Positions 1-12,174 of a DNA stretch of 28,590 bases are shown one piece after another. The stretch is from NCBI RefSeq assembly GCF_000220395.1, contig NW_004086027.1, forward strand, positions 1 to 28,590, read 5' to 3'. Every line of letters starts with the position of its first letter. The first letter of the stretch is position 1. The notes beneath the pieces were generated by a model. The model had not been told where the DNA came from. It did not search any database and saw only the letters and a list, made by a program, of their open reading frames with translations. The stretch is from Ichthyophthirius multifiliis (Eukaryota; Ciliophora; Oligohymenophorea; Hymenostomatida). Both the position numbers and the translations under genes were made by a program.

Positions 1-815
1 TTACAAAAATATATTTATTAATATATAAATTATTATAATTATAAATTTAATGTATAATTATTATTTGATTATTTTAATATAATTATATTATTGATTTTTT
101 ATATATATATATAGATATATATTTGATTTTTATTAATATATATTTATTTTTATTTTATAAAATTTTATATAAATTAAGAAATAATAATATAATATAATAG
201 TATTAAATAATTTTTATATTATTAAATATATTTTAAATAAAATTTTTTTATTTATTTACTATTTTTATTTAAAATGTATATTTTTTATATATATCTTTTA
301 TTATATATTATAAATATTATATTATAAATATATTTTCTTTATATTTTTTAATATTAATGATATATTATTAAAATAAATATTTTATTTAATTTTTTGTTTA
401 TTTCAATAAATAAAAATATTTTATTTATTTTAGTTTAAAAAATCCTAAAATTTATTAGCCTTTTTAGATAAAATTTTTTATATATTATAATTTTTTCAAT
501 TATTTTTTATTTCTTTCTTAATTTTTTTATTTTACCTAATTATATTTAATACAAATCTATAAAATAATTATAAGCATCTATTTAATTTGTATTTTATTTC
601 TTTTTTTTTAATCTTATAATAATTTTTAAAATAATGTTACCGAGAAACAAAAACACCATTATAATTTTAAAATATTATTATTTTAATTGTTTTTTTTTAT
701 TTTTATTTTTATAATTATATAAATAAAAAAAGATATTTTATTTTTTTAATTATTTAAATATACAATTTTTTTTTTTAATAAAATAAAAATTATTATATAT
801 AAAATTAAAAATATT
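1..815. other. A+T-rich intergenic DNA
   Basis: Nearly pure A+T with short TA runs and no sustained coding pattern in either strand under the ciliate code. It lies just downstream of the stop of the minus-strand WD40-like gene, so its right edge should carry that gene's 3' UTR. I see no recognisable gene, RNA or repeat family here. Confidence 0.6.
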
Positions 816-2191
816 TCATTAATAAAAAGTTATATGATTAGTACTATTTACTTCATATATATCATCAAAAAGTACAGTTCTTGGAAAATTAATAACAACT
901 TATTTGTATATTTTTTTCCCGATATATATTTAATCACAAAATAATGAAGTCAATACTTTTTAATTTTAAAAGTTTAATTTGTAATAAACCCCATTTTAAT
1001 CGTTAATGACATTATTTTCGTTTTAAAAAGGTATTTCATGTTAATCAAAACAATTTAAATTAAACAGAAATGAAAATTTGTATCCTCCGTTTATATTAAT
1101 AAAATTATTATCGAATAAAATAAAATTATATATGTTATTTTAATTAAATTATATAAAACCTGTTTTTATTATTTCTATTTACCCATTTTCTTATTATTTA
1201 ATATCAAATCTTTGTATATTTCTTTAAAAAGTAAGTGCCAAAAATTAATTACTATTAATCTTTTTCACTCTAACAAAAAAAGTATTATATTAATCATTAC
1301 TAGTATATGTACATACGAGTGGATTTTCAAAGTTTTTTAAAGAAAATAAAGCTATTTGGTACCTACTTACAGTAATAATATAACTTTTATTATTAAATTA
1401 TATTTCATCTAAAGCATTTACTTCATTTATATGAAATTCCTTAATTTAAATGAAAAGTTTATGAGAAAATATATTCCATATATTTATTCCTTTACTACAA
1501 GTACTTATAAGGAATTTCCCGTTTTCACAGATAACCATTTTTGATGTATAATAATTTTATGTGTATTTTTTTCTGATTTTTATTTATGTATAGTTATTAG
1601 TTATTTCACAAAAAAAAATTTTCCCTTCTTCTCCAGCTGCGAAAAATGTATTTTTTTAAAATTAATTTTTCAATAAAATATATAAATGTTCTTTCCCTTT
1701 ATTTATATATAATTTAAGTATGCATTATTTTTGTTTTTACCAACTTAATTTTGATATATTATTTCGTTTTTTTATGAATTATATATATAAATTATTCCTT
1801 ATGAACAGGCAAATAATAAATATTTGTTTTCAAATTATATTATAGACGAGGAAATATCAATATTATCATCTAATTTAAAATTATGTATTTATTTATTTTT
1901 AAAACTTTTTATAAATATTAATTCTCTTAATTTTCTTGGTTCTATATTGTTTTCTAGATATTAAATCTAATTAATTAAATTTTAATGTTTAGAATTTTAT
2001 AATAATAAAATTATTTATTTTATGCTATATATATTATATTTCTAGTCATCTTATTTTTAAACATAGCAATAATAGCATAAATATTTAATTTTATATTGCT
2101 ACAATTATATATAATCGAGTTTTTTTTAATGAGTTTTACAAAGATTTTATTGTTAATTTTCTAAATTTTTATATTCATTTAATTCTTCCAT
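816..2191 (-). CDS. WD40-like beta-propeller protein with half B-box-like zinc motif
   Basis: Two exons encode 443 aa: ATG at 2191, one intron at 1697-1740 (44 nt, GT..AG), TGA at 816-818. Spliced length is a multiple of three. Residues 18-42 carry C-x2-H (C18, H21) and C-x2-C (C39, C42), which resembles half of a B-box, followed by a helical stretch. From about residue 110 there are at least five propeller-like repeats, for example FENKYLLFACSQGIIYIYN, NTFFAAGEEGKIFFCEI, ENGKFLISTCSKGINIWNI and KSYIITVSRYQIALFSLK. These have the hydrophobic-strand, Gly, I-x-W/F/Y pattern of WD repeats. Such proteins are scaffolds; the partner cannot be read from sequence. The gene is co-oriented with the RING gene upstream (gap 164 bp). 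The propeller assignment is an inference from repeat pattern; ortholog unknown. Confidence 0.72.
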
Positions 2192-2355
2192 TTTATATAT
2201 TTATTATTTTAATGAAATAACAAAAAAAAAAAAAAAATTTATAAAAAATGTTTTTGAATATAAATAATAATCAAAAATAAAAAAATTGTTTTTTTATTTT
2301 AATAAATTATTTATTCTAAAACAATTATTTATTATATTAAAAGAAAAGAAAAATA

Positions 2356-3548
2356 TCATTATTAAAGTTATTCTATAAATTTTTTATCTAATTGTTATTT
2401 ACAAATAGGACAAATAATATTTTTTACAAGCCAATTTTTAGCACAAACTTCATGAAAATGATGACTTTTTATAAATAAATAATTATATATATATTAAGTA
2501 ATGTTTATTACTTATTATTACAAGGAAATAAAGTTATTTATTCATCCAATTTATATTTTTATTAACATATATTGCATTCTTTATCAATAAATTTTTTTAA
2601 TTAATATGTTGGGCTTATTTTTTCTAATTAGAATTATTTCTTTTAATTTATGTAAATATATTTTATATTATTTATATACATTTCTTAAAGGACTCATTTT
2701 TTATTAACGATTTTAATTTCTCTATTTTTAAATCACTTAATGAGGCCATTATCTATTTGCAATCGACAAAACCAAAATTATAGGGGAAATTGCAACAAAA
2801 ACAAATATTATTACAATAAATAGAAAAAAATACATATATGACTTTAAATTATTATATATATAATTATAATCTCTCTCTATATATATATATATAATTTATA
2901 TATATATATAATTACTAGAATTAAATAGTAATAGAATATATTATCATCTGTAATAGTTATTTAATTATAATTTAGATAATATAAGTAATTTCCTTCCAGA
3001 AAAAGAAAAACATGTACTCTTTATTTTAGATAATACAATTATTATTTTTTTATTAAAAAAAAATATATAAATACATTATAATTAATATTCCAATAAAATT
3101 GGCACCTTTTAAATGAATTATAGGATGCATTAAAAAATATAATAAATCATAAAAATTAAAATAAAGATCAGCTTTTTACTCATCATCTAATTTTTAATAA
3201 AGTTAATTAATTCTGTATATTTTATGAGCTATATCAATTAATGAGAATAGAAACATATTAAAATACCATTAAGTATACTCACTTGTTGTATTCAAAATAA
3301 ATAATGCATAAAATAAGTATAAAACTATTCTTATAACATCTACATAAAAATTAAATTTATTTATATTTAATTATAAGGCATAGTCTTGAAACTTTATTTA
3401 TTAAATAGTTTTTTTTAAAATATGTATTTGTATTTAAAATATTTTTTTTATTATTTACTTCAGTTAATATTGTATCGTTTGAATTATAACTATTTACAGA
3501 TTATATTGATTGAGAACCACTTAGTATTATAAAAGGTGCTTCCAACAT
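2356..3548 (-). CDS. Multi-pass membrane RING-H2 finger protein (putative E3 ubiquitin ligase)
   Basis: Six exons, 313 aa: ATG at 3548, introns 3392-3458, 3019-3074, 2875-2915, 2640-2679 and 2465-2511, TGA at 2356-2358; total coding length divides by three. The C-terminus is a complete RING-H2 finger: C257-x2-C260-x14-C275-x3-H279-x2-H282-x2-C285-x10-C296-x2-C299, with the usual W289 and CPIC ending, stopping 14 residues before the C-terminus. The N-terminal half has several hydrophobic segments (around residues 45-65, 110-160 and 190-215), so it is probably anchored in an internal membrane with the RING cytosolic. RING-H2 domains recruit E2 enzymes, so a membrane-associated E3 ligase is the likely role; the substrate is unknown. 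The finger is split by the last intron between C275 and H279. Confidence 0.85.
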
Positions 3549-3754
3549 TTTTTTTTTTTATTTTAATTTAATAAAAAGATATAAAAAATAAATTTATTTA
3601 GATATAAAATAAATAAATAAAAATATAATTTATTTTATAAACTTATGAAAATATTGAAAAATTTAGTTTTTTTTAGTAAAAAAGAAAAAATATTTTATCA
3701 CAAAATAAAAATAAAAGGTATAAATAAATAAATATCTTATATTTTTATATTAAA

Positions 3755-6198
3755 TCAAACTTTTTCTATTTTTGTTTTTGAAGAAAAAATAAAGCTTTAT
3801 TAAATAATTAATTATAAGAATTACATTTTTTATTTTTCGTCTGTATAGCATGAAGACTTCTTGTTATTATCAATGTTTATTATATTAGGATTTTTTATTA
3901 TATTATTATCTTTCTTTGTATAATAGTTTATTTTATCTTAATTATTTATATCCTTATTAAGATCCTTATTTACAAAATATATACTTTTATTTAAATTAGA
4001 AATATCTTAGAATTAATTAATTTCGATATCCTTGATTTAATTAAACGCGTTTAAATAAGAAGAAAAATTATTGTATTTTTAAAAATAATAATCGATTTCA
4101 TCAAAAATTTTATAGTTAAAATTTTTATAAAATTCTAAATCCATGTTAATGTTTTAAAATAAGTTAAAATAATGTTCATAATTCTTTAAATAATAATATA
4201 TTTAATAAAAATGTATAATTTTTGATTATTTTTATATTTTATATTTATATGAAACTAAATTTATGAATATAAAATGTATGAAACATATATAAATTAAATA
4301 ATTTTTAAAAAATATTTAAAATAAAGTATAAAAGAATATATTATAAAATTGCGTATGAATATTTATAAAAAATAATATAAATATATATATTTATATATAT
4401 ATATTTATATATATATTTATTCATATATATTTATTTATATATTATTACCATATTGCTTTATAATGATTAATTAATTAATTCTTATTCATCATAAGTTATC
4501 TAAAACTAATTATTATTATTCTAATTTTATATTTTATTTTATTATTAGTTATTATCTATAAATTATTATATTTATTCTGATTTTTTATATTCTCTTGTTA
4601 CAGGATTTTAATTATCTAATATATTTGAATTTTCTTTAGTTTTTTATAGTTATTAGTTTTATTCCATAATATTTATATTAGCATTATATATATTATTTTG
4701 ATTATTATTTATTTATACTTCTTAACTAATAATGTTTTTTTCTCTTACATAATTTTCTTTCAATTCATTTATTTTTTTTAAACCTTATCTATACCAATTT
4801 TCTTTATTTAAATATCCCTAAATATATATAAAATAATATATATTTATATATATATAATAAAAGATACATCAGGTAATTATAAATCATATTAAATTAAATA
4901 AAATAAATCATCTTTTTAATTACTTTTTATTTAATAAATAAACTCCTATTGAAATTTTTTCTTAAAAAATTTATTCACATCTCCTTTTTTCGCTTATAAT
5001 TTTTTCACTGTTATATTTTTTTCTTAAAAGCGATTTCCTCTAATATATCCAAGCAATTATTTTTCTTAAAAACTTCTATAGACAATTACCACCAGCTTTT
5101 TTCATTAAAACCGTATTTGTAATTTTAAAAAACTATATTTTCAAGTTCATTTTTAGGAAAAAAAGGGTTTCTAGTTGAATCCTATATTTTTTCTAATACT
5201 TTTACATTTCCCAAAAAAACATCTATGTTCCTTTGTTTACCTTTGTCTTTAAAATTATTATTTAAATGCCTTTCTACAGAAGTAAAAAACTCGAATATTT
5301 TTCCTTGTCCTTTCTATTCTTGAATACCTTATTTATGAGCTTTTGTACTACCGTATTATTAAGAAATTTTATCACCCATTCTTTCATACATTCCTCGAAA
5401 TTCTGTTAATATAGGAGGACATTAAGTCCCTAATTCTTAAAATTTAGTTTATAGTTTATACATTTTCGAAAATTGGTAAACTAATATAATTTCTCCTACT
5501 AAAGCTTAAAAAGAATTTGTTCTATCTAAACAATCAACACAGTTTGTACGTAAAACCCCATTTTATAATTCTATATATTGAGAATTTTGATATGGTTTGG
5601 AAGAATTACATACTTAAAATATTCCTATTTAATGTACTAAATAATAGGCAAATGAATATGTTTTTTCTACATATTCTTATTTATCTCTTTTTTTATATAA
5701 GATATATATGATTTTATTTTTTACGTTTTTAATTGTTTTTTAATATCAAAATGGTAATAAAATATTTCATTTCTTTAATCTATATTCATGTTTATTGTTC
5801 TAATTACATGTTCGTATTCTTTTGCCAATAATTATTCTTTGTACTGGTTTCGAAGGATTTCACTAAGTCCATACAGTATATTTTTTCTCCATATCGAGAA
5901 AATAAATCTCCAAAATTTTTTTTGTGGCAGCAAAAAAATGATCTTAACTATTTACTAATTTTTATTTTTTTATTTATTATATATAAATATATAAAACATA
6001 TTATTGGAGGCTTTATTTTTGTAAATAAAGGATTTTAAAACCAATATAAAGGAACAGAACCTCTTACTTAAATAAAAGACGAGCAAGAAGGCTTTTTATA
6101 AGAAGATTCTAAGTCAATTAATATTTATTCAGTTTCAACAAAATTAGCGGAAAAACCCTATGAAATAATAATAAAAAAAAAATTATATATAAATAAAA

Positions 6199-6292
<94 letters not shown>

Positions 6293-7285
6293 ATTATATG
6301 TATACTTCTTCATTCATCCCTCTTTTAAGGAATCTTGTACCTGCATGATGTCTGCATCTTCTAGAAATTATTGTTGTACTAAATTATTTATATGTTGTTT
6401 TAATTACTATTTTTATTATATTTTTTTAAAAAAAATTATTTATATATTTATATTTAGAATACCTATTTATTCAATATATCCATGTAATATAGGTTATATC
6501 CATTTTTTATCTTAAATGGTTTTATTAAATTCTGAACAAGCATAATAATTCCACATGAATATTTCTGCAAAGTTTTCGATGTTTTTTTAACTCGAAAATA
6601 ATCTGTATAATCCTCCTTCATTTTTCTTATTTAAGTTTTTGGCATTTTTTAATACATTTTAATTTAAGCTATTCGTTAAATCATATGTACAACTTAAATA
6701 AAAACATTCGGATAAATCGTAGCCTAAAAGAAGTTTGTAACATTCCTCTTCGTCTTTTTATTTTATTCCATGATAAAGAGTTAATACATCTGTTTTTTAT
6801 ATTTAAGATATTTTATGCCCTATTTTTTTTTTTATATTTTTTTTTTATTTTTTTTATTCTGGAATATTTTTAACTTCCTATTCTAGCTATTTTTTGTAAT
6901 TATTTAATGTAAACCATATAATAGCCTTCTTGGAATTTATAAAATCCAATAATTCCATAACATTTGGCAATTAAAATAGGCTCTTTTTATAATTCATTTA
7001 GTTCTTTTATTTATTGAAATGCTTGGTCAAATGTTTCATATTCAGTATAATCTTCGGTTAGAATTTCGTGTAGTTCGATATAGTTTAAGTCTTCTTTGTT
7101 ATTTAATATTTTAATGTGCAAAATTTTGTATTTTTTTTCAAATTTAGAACAACTTAATAATATATAATACTTTTTTTGTTTAATTTTTATTATGTTTTAT
7201 ATATATTTTTTGATACTGTTTATATTTAATATATTAATATTTCTTTATATCGACTTATATCTTCTTTTGGATATTCTAAGTTCAT
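3755..7285 (-). CDS. FIG4: FIG4/SAC3-type SAC-domain phosphoinositide phosphatase
   Basis: ATG at 7285. Introns: 7170-7216, 6820-6874, 6407-6462, 6158-6305, probably 5819-5844 and certainly 5687-5724, then 4818-4867 and 4184-4448. TGA at 3755. The product is about 935-957 aa (human FIG4 has 907). The N-terminal SAC domain shows GIIGFYKFQEGYYMVYI, SRRCRHHAGTRFLKRG, FVETEQI and QVRGSVPLYW. The active site RTNCVDCLDRTN (C459-x5-R465) is intact. After it come ERMGDKISQQYGST and SWWQL, then a Q/N-rich tail. FIG4 acts with Vac14 and the Fab1/PIKfyve kinase to control PI(3,5)P2 on endolysosomes; partners are not in this window. Frame problems: near 5024-5030 the frame must move by one at an A-run (otherwise TGA at 5005), and the 26-nt intron near 5830 could instead be one missing A. 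Domain call is firm; the exact C-terminal half is less so. Confidence 0.88.
6158..6305 (-). other. FIG4 intron 4, host to a long (AT)n tract
   Basis: The exon before it ends ..RGMNEE and the exon after it begins GFSANFVETEQI, matching the uninterrupted FIG4 family order. Donor GTATAC and acceptor TTTCATAG are clear. At 148 nt it is the largest intron in the catalytic half because of the dinucleotide repeat it contains. Confidence 0.85.
6203..6278. repeat. (AT)n microsatellite, about 76 bp
   Basis: Uninterrupted AT dinucleotides inside the fourth FIG4 intron. Self-complementary, so it can form a cruciform or hairpin. Length is likely variable and error-prone in assembly. Confidence 0.95.
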
Positions 7286-7644
7286 TTGTTATTTTAAGTA
7301 TATATAAATATTTATTTATAAACTTTTTTTATTAAATTAATTGATATTTTTGTTATAAATTAAAATTATTTTTATCTTATTTATATTATATTATTAATTT
7401 TTTTATAAAATAAGGTTATTTTTATTATTAATATTGTCTTTATTATTTTTAATTAAATAAATAAATTATAATTTCAAATAATTAATTAATATATTATCTT
7501 TAATAATTTTATTTTTATTTATTTATTTTTATTTATAAAAAATAAATAATAATCGAATACTTTTAAAAAACAACTAAATAGTAAAATTTTATTAATAAAA
7601 TTATTTTCTATATTTTATTTAAAAAATTTAAAAAAAGAAAATAA
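7286..7644. promoter_or_regulatory. Divergent intergenic region between FIG4 and the hybrid-kinase-like gene
   Basis: 359 bp of almost pure A+T separates two start codons that point away from each other, so it should contain both 5' UTRs and promoters. No specific motif can be defended. Both ATGs sit in A-rich contexts (ATAACAAATG and AAATAAATG as read on their own strands). Confidence 0.45.
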
Positions 7645-10600
7645 ATGAAATAAAGCAACAATCAAGCTATATTAAAAATATCTTAATATAAATAAAATAT
7701 AATAGGAAATTTTTTAAATCCGAAATTGGAATTATTATTTAATCAAGAAATATTCAATAGCCAACATATAGATTTATACCATAATTTATAATACATAAAA
7801 ATATATATTTTAATTATTAATATAGTAACATCTAATTTAAATTTGGAAATATTAATGATAAATAGTTTAAATTCTTTTTCATTAATACTTTTAATATTTT
7901 CATAAAATATATTATTTAAGTATTTATAAATTTAAAAATGGAAAAGAATTTTGATTTTATTTTATTTAATTTTTGAAAGCGAAATGTTTATGTTTACAAT
8001 AATAAAAAACTATAATAATTCAATATAAATTATAATAGTACAGATTTTACTTTTTTTATAATTATTTATTATATTGGCGACATTTTACGAGGCTTTTTTT
8101 ATAATAATTTTAAGAAATATATTCATTATTTATTAAGGAAATAGTGAATTTAAAGAAAAAATAGAAAAAACAATTTTATTTTGCACTATAAATATATTAA
8201 TATACTTATAAATAAATAAATATATTCGAAATTTATGGAAAGTTTAAAATTTTTACCAAAAACAAGTATAAATTAATAATAGTTTATTTAATAATTTACA
8301 TGCTATTTTAATAATTTGTGATTAGAAATAATAAATAATTGAGTTGACTTAAAAATCTAAAGAATTTTTATAAAAATACGAGAATTTATACTAAAAAAAA
8401 ATCACTAATATAAGTTAGATTTTTACATCAAAATAATAAGAAATTCATCTAAAAAATGCAATTGAATTTTGTCTATAATAAAACGAAGGAATAGAACTAG
8501 AATTTTATATAGAAAAATTTAATAATAATTATAATGATATTTTATAAGAAAATAGGGTTATTTTTAAAAAATAGTCATTAAAATTAATGAAATTTATCAT
8601 TTTTCCAATCATTTATAATGGAAATATGAATATTCAAATACTAATTTAAAACTGTGATAAAAGATAGGCTATTTTAGAAACTTGTGAATTCTATACTAAT
8701 TATGTCTTATAGAATTGTATCGAAAATATATCTTCTTTGGAAAAAGAATATGTCAAATGGAGCAATATGGTTAGCTTAAATATTATTAAAAATGATGATT
8801 TAAAGTAACTTTCGTAAATTTTATATGAAAATCATGTCTAGTATAATTATTTGAGTGTCTTGAATATTTTATAGAGAGAATTCGGCCAAAATACACTCAA
8901 AAATTTCTAAAAATTTGACCTTAAAGCATGTATGATACATTTTGTGGAAGTTATTATGGTCAAGAAAATATAGAATGTGTAAAAAATATATTTAGAATTC
9001 GAAGAGGCATTTCCTTCAGAAGAAGTTTCGGGGGATGACGTGTAATTTCATTTAATGATGACTTGTTTATTAGAATTTATTATAGATTAAAATAATACTA
9101 ACTAGAATTAAGAAAAGGCAAATACTCCAAAAGAAAAAGGAAACATGAAAAATGAAATAAATATAGATTGTAAATTAAAATAAATTAGTAAAAGTGGAAA
9201 TTATGTAATATTAATAGAATTTATGTTTTTATGTAGTTAAGAGGCAAAATAATTTTTAAAAGAAATTTTAGAAGAATTGAAAATTGAAGAAGATGAAGAA
9301 GGAAATATAGAAAACTTTAATAAATTATTATCGCCTTTTAAAATAGGAAATAAAAATAAATAATAAGTTGATTTTTTAATAATTTTTACTCTTTTAAAAA
9401 GATATGGTGGAAAAATATATCTATAAGAATAAATTGAAGATAGTTTCCTTGAAATTCCTAATAAAAATTAAATAAATTTTCAACATGTTATTTTTTGTTT
9501 AGAAATGAATTTTTTTCCAGTAGAAATGAAAACTGTTAGTGCTGAACCTCCTCCTTAAATATTAGGATCACCTAGTACTAATAATATTAAATGGTAAATA
9601 TAAAAAAATTCATTAAGAAATCCTACTGTGCTTAATTTAACTTTTTGTAGAGAACCTATGAAAAATAAGTAATTTTTTATTTTTTAATATATATATACAT
9701 ATATATAAAAATATAAATATATAAACATATATATATATATATTTATATATTTATATATTTATATATATATATATATTTATTAAATTATTCTTTTACTTTT
9801 TTTTTTTTTTTATTAATAATAAATTATGTCAAAGAATTTAAAAAATAGTTAAAAGAAATATACATGGGAATAAAAAGATATAAAAGAAATTAAGAAAATT
9901 TAATTGTAATAAAACAAAGTAAATCCAAATGTTGTATGTTAATAATTTAAATCTTAAAAAGGCCAATAATAATTTACTGAAATCGATAAAAATAATAATA
10001 ATAATAACTTACTAAATTCTTAAAAAGATAAAAAAAGCACAAAAAAAAATGTTTCAGGCTAAGAATTACCAAATAATAAAGTAGCAGCAAAATCAAAAGA
10101 ACCTTAAGAAATATAAATAACAAGAAAATGCTCTATTTAATAATAATAATAAATATTTGAATTTTAAATGTATAGAAATGATAGTGAAGAACATAAAAAT
10201 AAATTTACTAGAAATTAAATTAAGAAAAAAGAATCTATTTTAATAAGAGAAGATAGTCAGAGTGATAATCATAATAGTTCGAGTAATATTAATCTTATTT
10301 CGGTAAAGGAAATAGGACTTGGTAATAATAATATTGTATAATCTGCTACTCTATTGAGACTTTCTTAATAATAAATTGAAAAATAATAATAATAAAATGA
10401 TAAATAATAATCTTAATTATTAAATGATTTGAAATAAGAGAATGAGATAAAAATGCATAAATCGGATTTTTATTATGAATAGAAAAAAAGAAATTCAATA
10501 TAAAAATTACTAAATGAAGAAAACATATAATAGATTGTATAGTCACATATTTAAAAATTAAAATATTTTTATACGAAATAAGCTTAATCTTTACTAAGGG

Positions 10601-11399
10601 AGATTGTGAAAAACTCGAGTATTTTAAAAGAAGAAAATTAAATTTTTATAATTGAAAAACCGTAAATTCAACTCTAAAATCCATTAAAAAATTATAGAAA
10701 ATTAATAAAAAAAGCTCTTGCTTTTAGATAATAGTAATTATAAGATTAAAGTGGAAAAAAAGATATGTTACATTAAAAAAAAATATAAAGCTTAAATATT
10801 GATAATAATAATTATTTTAAAATGTCCTTAGAAAGAAAAGATAGTAATATTTAAAATGAAGAATTATAGGTTTTTTAGTCACTAGATAATATAGAAAATA
10901 AAAGATTTAATGACAAAAAATTAATATAAACATTACCTAGTATAAATAATTTTGCTAATATAGAGAGATAAGAAAGTATGATATCTAAAAATAATTAATT
11001 GAGTTTGATAGTAAATTAAAATAGATAACATAGATAAAGTATTATCATTAATAAAAATATATAAAATTTAATATAATAATAATAATAGTAATAGTAATAT
11101 TAATAATAATAATAATAATAGTAATAATAATATTAATATTATTAATAATAATTATAATATAATGATTAATATTAAATAATAAATAAATAATAATCTAATT
11201 AAAATTTATAATTAGAAAAATAATAAAATTAATTATTAGAATAAGAATAAATTTAATAATAAGACTAAGAATAAGAATAAGATTATATAGAATCTTAAAT
11301 TTATAATTTTAATATTAATGAAATAATTAATTAAAATAGATAAACTTAACATAGAAGATAATGGGTTGCAACTGATTTATGGAAAAAAAAAGTAAATAT

Positions 11400-11440
<41 letters not shown>

Positions 11441-11950
11441 TTATTTATTTATAAATATAAAAAATATTTTTTTTTTTTATACAAATCTTTTATAATTAAA
11501 GACTTTCTAAATTTCAGATTCTATATTAGTTTATACAGAAAATAGTTAGATTATATCCGAATTAAAATAATTTTAGATTGAAAATATAAAGGATATGAAA
11601 AATATTATATTTGTAAGAGATAATATTGATTTCATTAATGAATATAAAAAATAATTAGAAAACTCAATGCTATTTAAAATGATTATATTAGATTTTTCTT
11701 CAGAATGCGAAGAAGATAATTATGAATATGAAATGGCTGCTACTATTATAAGGAAATGGGAATAAAAAAATAAAGTCCTAAAAACTACTTTAGTTGGAGT
11801 AAAATTTAAATTAATTATATATTTAAACTAATTTTTATTTAGATTTCTAATTAAAAAGATTTCAAAAGTAAATATGACTAAATAGATTTTTGGATTGATT
11901 AAATAAATAATTTTTATGAAATATATTAACAAATTATAAAATAAATATGA
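7645..11950 (+). CDS. Hybrid histidine-kinase-like membrane protein with degenerate kinase half and receiver domain
   Basis: Four exons, 1323 aa: ATG 7645, introns 9669-9848, 11392-11501 and 11799-11842, TGA 11948-11950; length divides by three. Residues 50-205 hold about six hydrophobic segments. Residues 215-345 look like a PAS-type linker (LHAILIICDQKQQIIELT). Residues 440-640 follow the HATPase_c layout: GDDVQFHLMMTCLLEFIID in place of the N-box, and LLSPFKIGNK and KRYGGKIYLQE at the C-terminal end. However, the DxGxG and GxGL boxes and the N-box Asn are absent, and no H-box histidine is recognisable. Residues 650-1190 are Q/N-rich and disordered. Residues 1195-1323 resemble a receiver domain (ILVYTENSQIISEL; MIILDFSSE with D1253; later TTLVG) with part of the acidic pocket replaced. 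It is likely a signalling pseudokinase. The second exon could be a separate gene from ATG 9826, but then the first has no stop. Confidence 0.72.
11069..11180 (+). repeat. Imperfect (TAA/TAG)n repeat read as polyglutamine
   Basis: Runs of TAA with scattered TAG and TAT lie in frame with the hybrid-kinase-like CDS, giving a glutamine-rich tract in the disordered linker. In the standard code this would be a wall of stops. Its survival in frame over about 110 bp supports the reassigned code. Confidence 0.8.
11402..11437. repeat. (AT)n tract in intron
   Basis: About 36 bp of AT dinucleotides in the intron (11392-11501) that precedes the receiver-domain exon of the hybrid-kinase-like gene. Confidence 0.85.
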
Positions 11951-12174
11951 TTATTTTATTTATTTTATAATTTTAAAATAATATACATATATTAATGAAT
12001 ATTTAAAATAATTTAAATAATAATATATTTAATTAAATATATTCACTATGTTAAATATTTATAAAATAATATTTAATAATATATATAAATATATTATATA
12101 TTTATATATATTTATTTATATATCATATACAACATTTATAAATAAAAAATTTAAATTATTTTTAAATTTATAAA

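Noticed and set aside
5005-5010. TGA at 5005-5007 as the natural end of FIG4
   Set aside because: It would give a 636-aa protein lacking the C-terminal region, and strong coding sequence resumes immediately in the next frame and continues to 3755. A one-base or short-intron change is a simpler explanation.
5517-5711. Plus-strand standard-code ORF of 64 aa
   Set aside because: It lies antisense to the catalytic exon of the FIG4 gene (RTNCVDCLDRTN); a shadow frame.
6203-6278. (AT)n runs as possible transposon or telomere-related ends
   Set aside because: No flanking duplications, inverted termini, transposase or G-rich telomere repeats; simple microsatellites.
6685-6873. Plus-strand standard-code ORF of 62 aa
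   Set aside because: Antisense to the SAC N-terminal domain exon and an intron of FIG4.
10346-10546. Minus-strand standard-code ORF of 66 aa
   Set aside because: Antisense to the Q/N-rich linker of the hybrid-kinase-like gene, which is one continuous ciliate-code frame here.
9826-11391. Separate gene starting at ATG 9826
   Set aside because: The upstream frame has no TGA, both parts are in the same frame, and a good intron (9669-9848) joins them. The downstream receiver domain also fits the upstream kinase-like part.
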